Translations under genes and position numbers: made by a program
In this document: in pieces, positions 62,517 to 64,000 of the stretch
How positions within the stretch are numbered: the first letter of the stretch is position 1
How the letters are laid out: every line of letters begins with the position of its first letter
Origin: Mixophyes australis
Taxonomy: Eukaryota > Chordata > Amphibia > Anura > Limnodynastidae
Assembly: GCA_036250195.1 (NCBI GenBank)
Contig: JAVHZZ010000012.1
Coordinates: 90,290,591 to 90,354,590, forward strand
DNA: 64,000 nt
Reading direction: 5' to 3'
The notes under the pieces: model-generated
Seen by the model: the letters and a program-made list of their open reading frames with translations, nothing else
Told to the model about the DNA's origin: nothing
Database searches by the model: none

Positions 62517-64000
62517 TCCGAATTATGATTCATGATTCAAATCATGATTCATTTCATGATTTAGGATTCAATTCATGATTCATGATTCATGATTCATGAT
62601 TCGATTTATGATTCATGATTCGATTCATGATTCATGATTCGATTCATGATTCATGATTCGATTCATGATTCATGATTTGATTCATGATTCATGATTTGAT
62701 TCATGATTCATGATTCAATTCATGATTCAATTCATTATTCAAGATTCGATTCATGATTCAAGATTCATGATTCAATTCATGATTCATGATTCAATTCATG
62801 ATTCGATTCATGATTCGATTTATGATTCGATTTATGATTCAATTCATGATTCATGAATCAATTCATGATTCAATTTATGATTCGTAATTCAATTCATGAT
62901 TCATGATTCAATTCATGATTTATGATTCATGATTCGACTCATGAATCATGATTCAATTCATGATTCATGATTCAATTCATGATTCAATTCATTATTCATG
63001 ATTCATGATTCAATTCATGATTCATGGTTCATGATTCGATTCATGGTTCATGATTCATGATTCAATTCATGATTTGTGATTCATGATTCAATTCATGATT
63101 CATGATTCAATTCATGATTCATGATTTGACTCATGATTCATGATTCAATTCATGAATTATGATTTAATTCATGATTCATGATTAATTTCATAAATTATGA
63201 TTCATGATTAATTTCATAATTCATGATTCATGATTCAATTCATGATTCATGATTCAATTCATGATTCATGATTCATGATTCAATTCATGATTCATGATTC
63301 AATTTATGATTCATGATTCATTTCATAATTCATGATTCGATTAATGATTCATGATTCAATTCATGATTCATGATTCATGATTTGATTCATGATTCATGAT
63401 TCATGATTCAATTCATGATTCATGATTCATGATTCAATTCATGATTCATGATTCGATTTATGATTCATGATTCAATTCATGATTCATGATTCATGAGTTG
63501 ATTCATGATTCATGAGTTGATTCATAATTCATGATTCAATTCATGATTCATGATTCATGATTTATGATTCGATTCATGATTCAATTCATGGTTCAATTCA
63601 TTATTCATGATTCGATTCGTGATTCAAGATTCATGATTCAATTCATGATTCATGATTCAATTCATGATTCATGATTCAATTCATGATTCATGATTCGATT
63701 TATGATTCATGATTCGATTCATGATTCATGATTCAATTCATGATTCATGATTCAATTCATGATTCATGATTCGATTTATGATTCATGATTTATGATTCAA
63801 TTCATGATTCATGATTCAATTCATGATTCAATTCATTATTCATGATTCGATTCGTGATTCAAGATTCATGATTCAATTCATGATTTATGATTCATGATTC
63901 GACTCATATTTAATGCTTCAATTCATGATTCATGATTCAATTCATGATTCATGATTCATGATTTATGATTCAATTCATGATTCATGATTCAATTCATTAT
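62517..64000 (+). repeat. 2.28-kb higher-order array, unit 3, cut by the window end
   Basis: Third unit beginning TCCGAATTATG at 62,517, following units 1 and 2 through TTAGGATTC, CGTAATTC, CATGGTTC, GAATTATG, doubled CATGAGTTG and the first TATTTAATGCTTC (GACTC at 63,901). Extra CGATTTATG/CGATTCATG units near 63,690-63,790 lengthen its latter part. The window ends inside the unit, so the regular array probably continues to the right. Confidence 0.85.

Larger units (their letters stand above)
1..64000. repeat. Continuous 5-bp/7-bp satellite array filling the window
   Basis: The entire window is a tandem array of the 7-mer ATTCATG interspersed with the 5-mer ATTCA, ATTCG or ATTTG. The commonest composites are ATTCAATTCATG (12 bp), ATTCGATTCATGATTCATG (19 bp) and a 26-bp form with three 7-mers. 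Two adjacent 5-mers are rare and mark particular modules. Frequent unit variants are ATTTATG, ATTAATG, ATTCAAG, ATTCATA, ATTCTTG, ATTCATT and ATTTGTG. I saw no segment longer than about 15 bp that cannot be derived from these units, so there is no transposon, gene or unique spacer. TGA lies across every 7-mer junction on both strands and the 7- and 19-bp periods are not multiples of three, so no long reading frame persists. Arrays of this size are typical of eukaryotic heterochromatin. The family is not one I recognise; it is not the ATTCC-based human satellite 2/3. The array runs off both ends of the window. Confidence 0.97.

Noticed and set aside
1..64000. Protein-coding reading frames, including possible repetitive proteins
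   Set aside because: 7-mers place TGA every 21 bp in each frame on both strands. Pure 12-mer stretches can stay open in some frames, but they are interrupted by 7- and 19-bp steps, and there is no codon bias, start context or non-repeat sequence.
1..64000. CRISPR array
   Set aside because: No unique spacers between repeats; the sequence between copies of any word is the same satellite.
1..64000. Telomeric repeat tract
   Set aside because: The units do not match TTAGGG, TTTAGGG, TTAGG or related telomere repeats. The TTAGGATTC word is a single-copy-per-module variant of the satellite.
1..64000. Human satellite 2/3 (ATTCC family)
   Set aside because: The pentamer here is ATTCA/ATTCG and ATTCC is only an occasional variant; the dominant 7-mer ATTCATG is not a feature of those families.
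1..64000. CENP-B box
   Set aside because: TTCG occurs in each ATTCG unit, but the CGGG half of the box is not present; the nearest words are CGGT at 46,820 and 50,594.
1..64000. Bacterial, phage or organelle origin
   Set aside because: No genes in 64 kb and a layered satellite organisation; this is not compatible with the gene density of those genomes.

Overview
The whole 64-kb window is one uninterrupted block of AT-rich satellite DNA. I find no protein-coding gene, RNA gene, transposon or unique spacer. Nearly every base belongs to one of two short related units on the + strand: a 7-mer ATTCATG and a 5-mer ATTCA / ATTCG / ATTTG. They combine into composite periods of 12 (5+7), 19 (5+7+7) and 26 bp (5+7+7+7), with scattered point variants such as ATTTATG, ATTAATG, ATTCAAG, ATTCATA and ATTTGTG. 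Base composition follows from the units: roughly 27-30 percent G+C by my estimate, with more T than A on the + strand. Every junction of two 7-mers carries TGA on the + strand and on the complement, which closes all frames.

The scale and layered organisation point to a eukaryotic chromosome, most likely constitutive heterochromatin (centromeric, pericentromeric, subtelomeric, or a sex or B chromosome). I cannot name the species or recognise the satellite. CpG sites in the 5-mer recur as CG, CA and TG at equivalent positions, the pattern expected if the host methylates CpG in its germline. That favours a plant, vertebrate or other methylating lineage, but it is an inference.

Above the 5/7-bp level is a higher-order structure readable from rare variant words used as landmarks. 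(1) 1-5060 and 15,632-20,880 are two copies of one segment about 5.1-5.2 kb long, about 15.6-15.7 kb apart. Each contains the only inverted blocks I see (3824-4143 and 19,561-19,868). A third, shorter relative of the segment start lies at 11,401-12,300. (2) 5-9.7 kb is a domain of about 1-kb modules marked by CATAATATG. (3) 9.7-15.6 kb holds modules with 1.74-kb landmark spacing and a 610-bp tandem duplication. (4) 20.9-57.9 kb is a mosaic of higher-order repeats and recent tandem duplications with measurable shifts: 360, 154, about 2035-2078, 1130, 197, 1469, 4559, 3774, 270 and 121 bp. (5) 58-64 kb is a regular higher-order array with a unit of about 2.26-2.28 kb, present 2.6 times and running off the window end.

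The genes-and-operons view does not apply here. The biology visible is the birth and turnover of a satellite: replication slippage in whole 5/7/12/19-bp units, unequal exchange producing kilobase tandem copies, one inversion of a recognisable 158-bp module later carried along in a segmental duplication, and probable CpG decay. Coordinates of higher-order boundaries come from reading matching landmarks by eye; exact junctions are given where both sides could be lined up, otherwise they are approximate.
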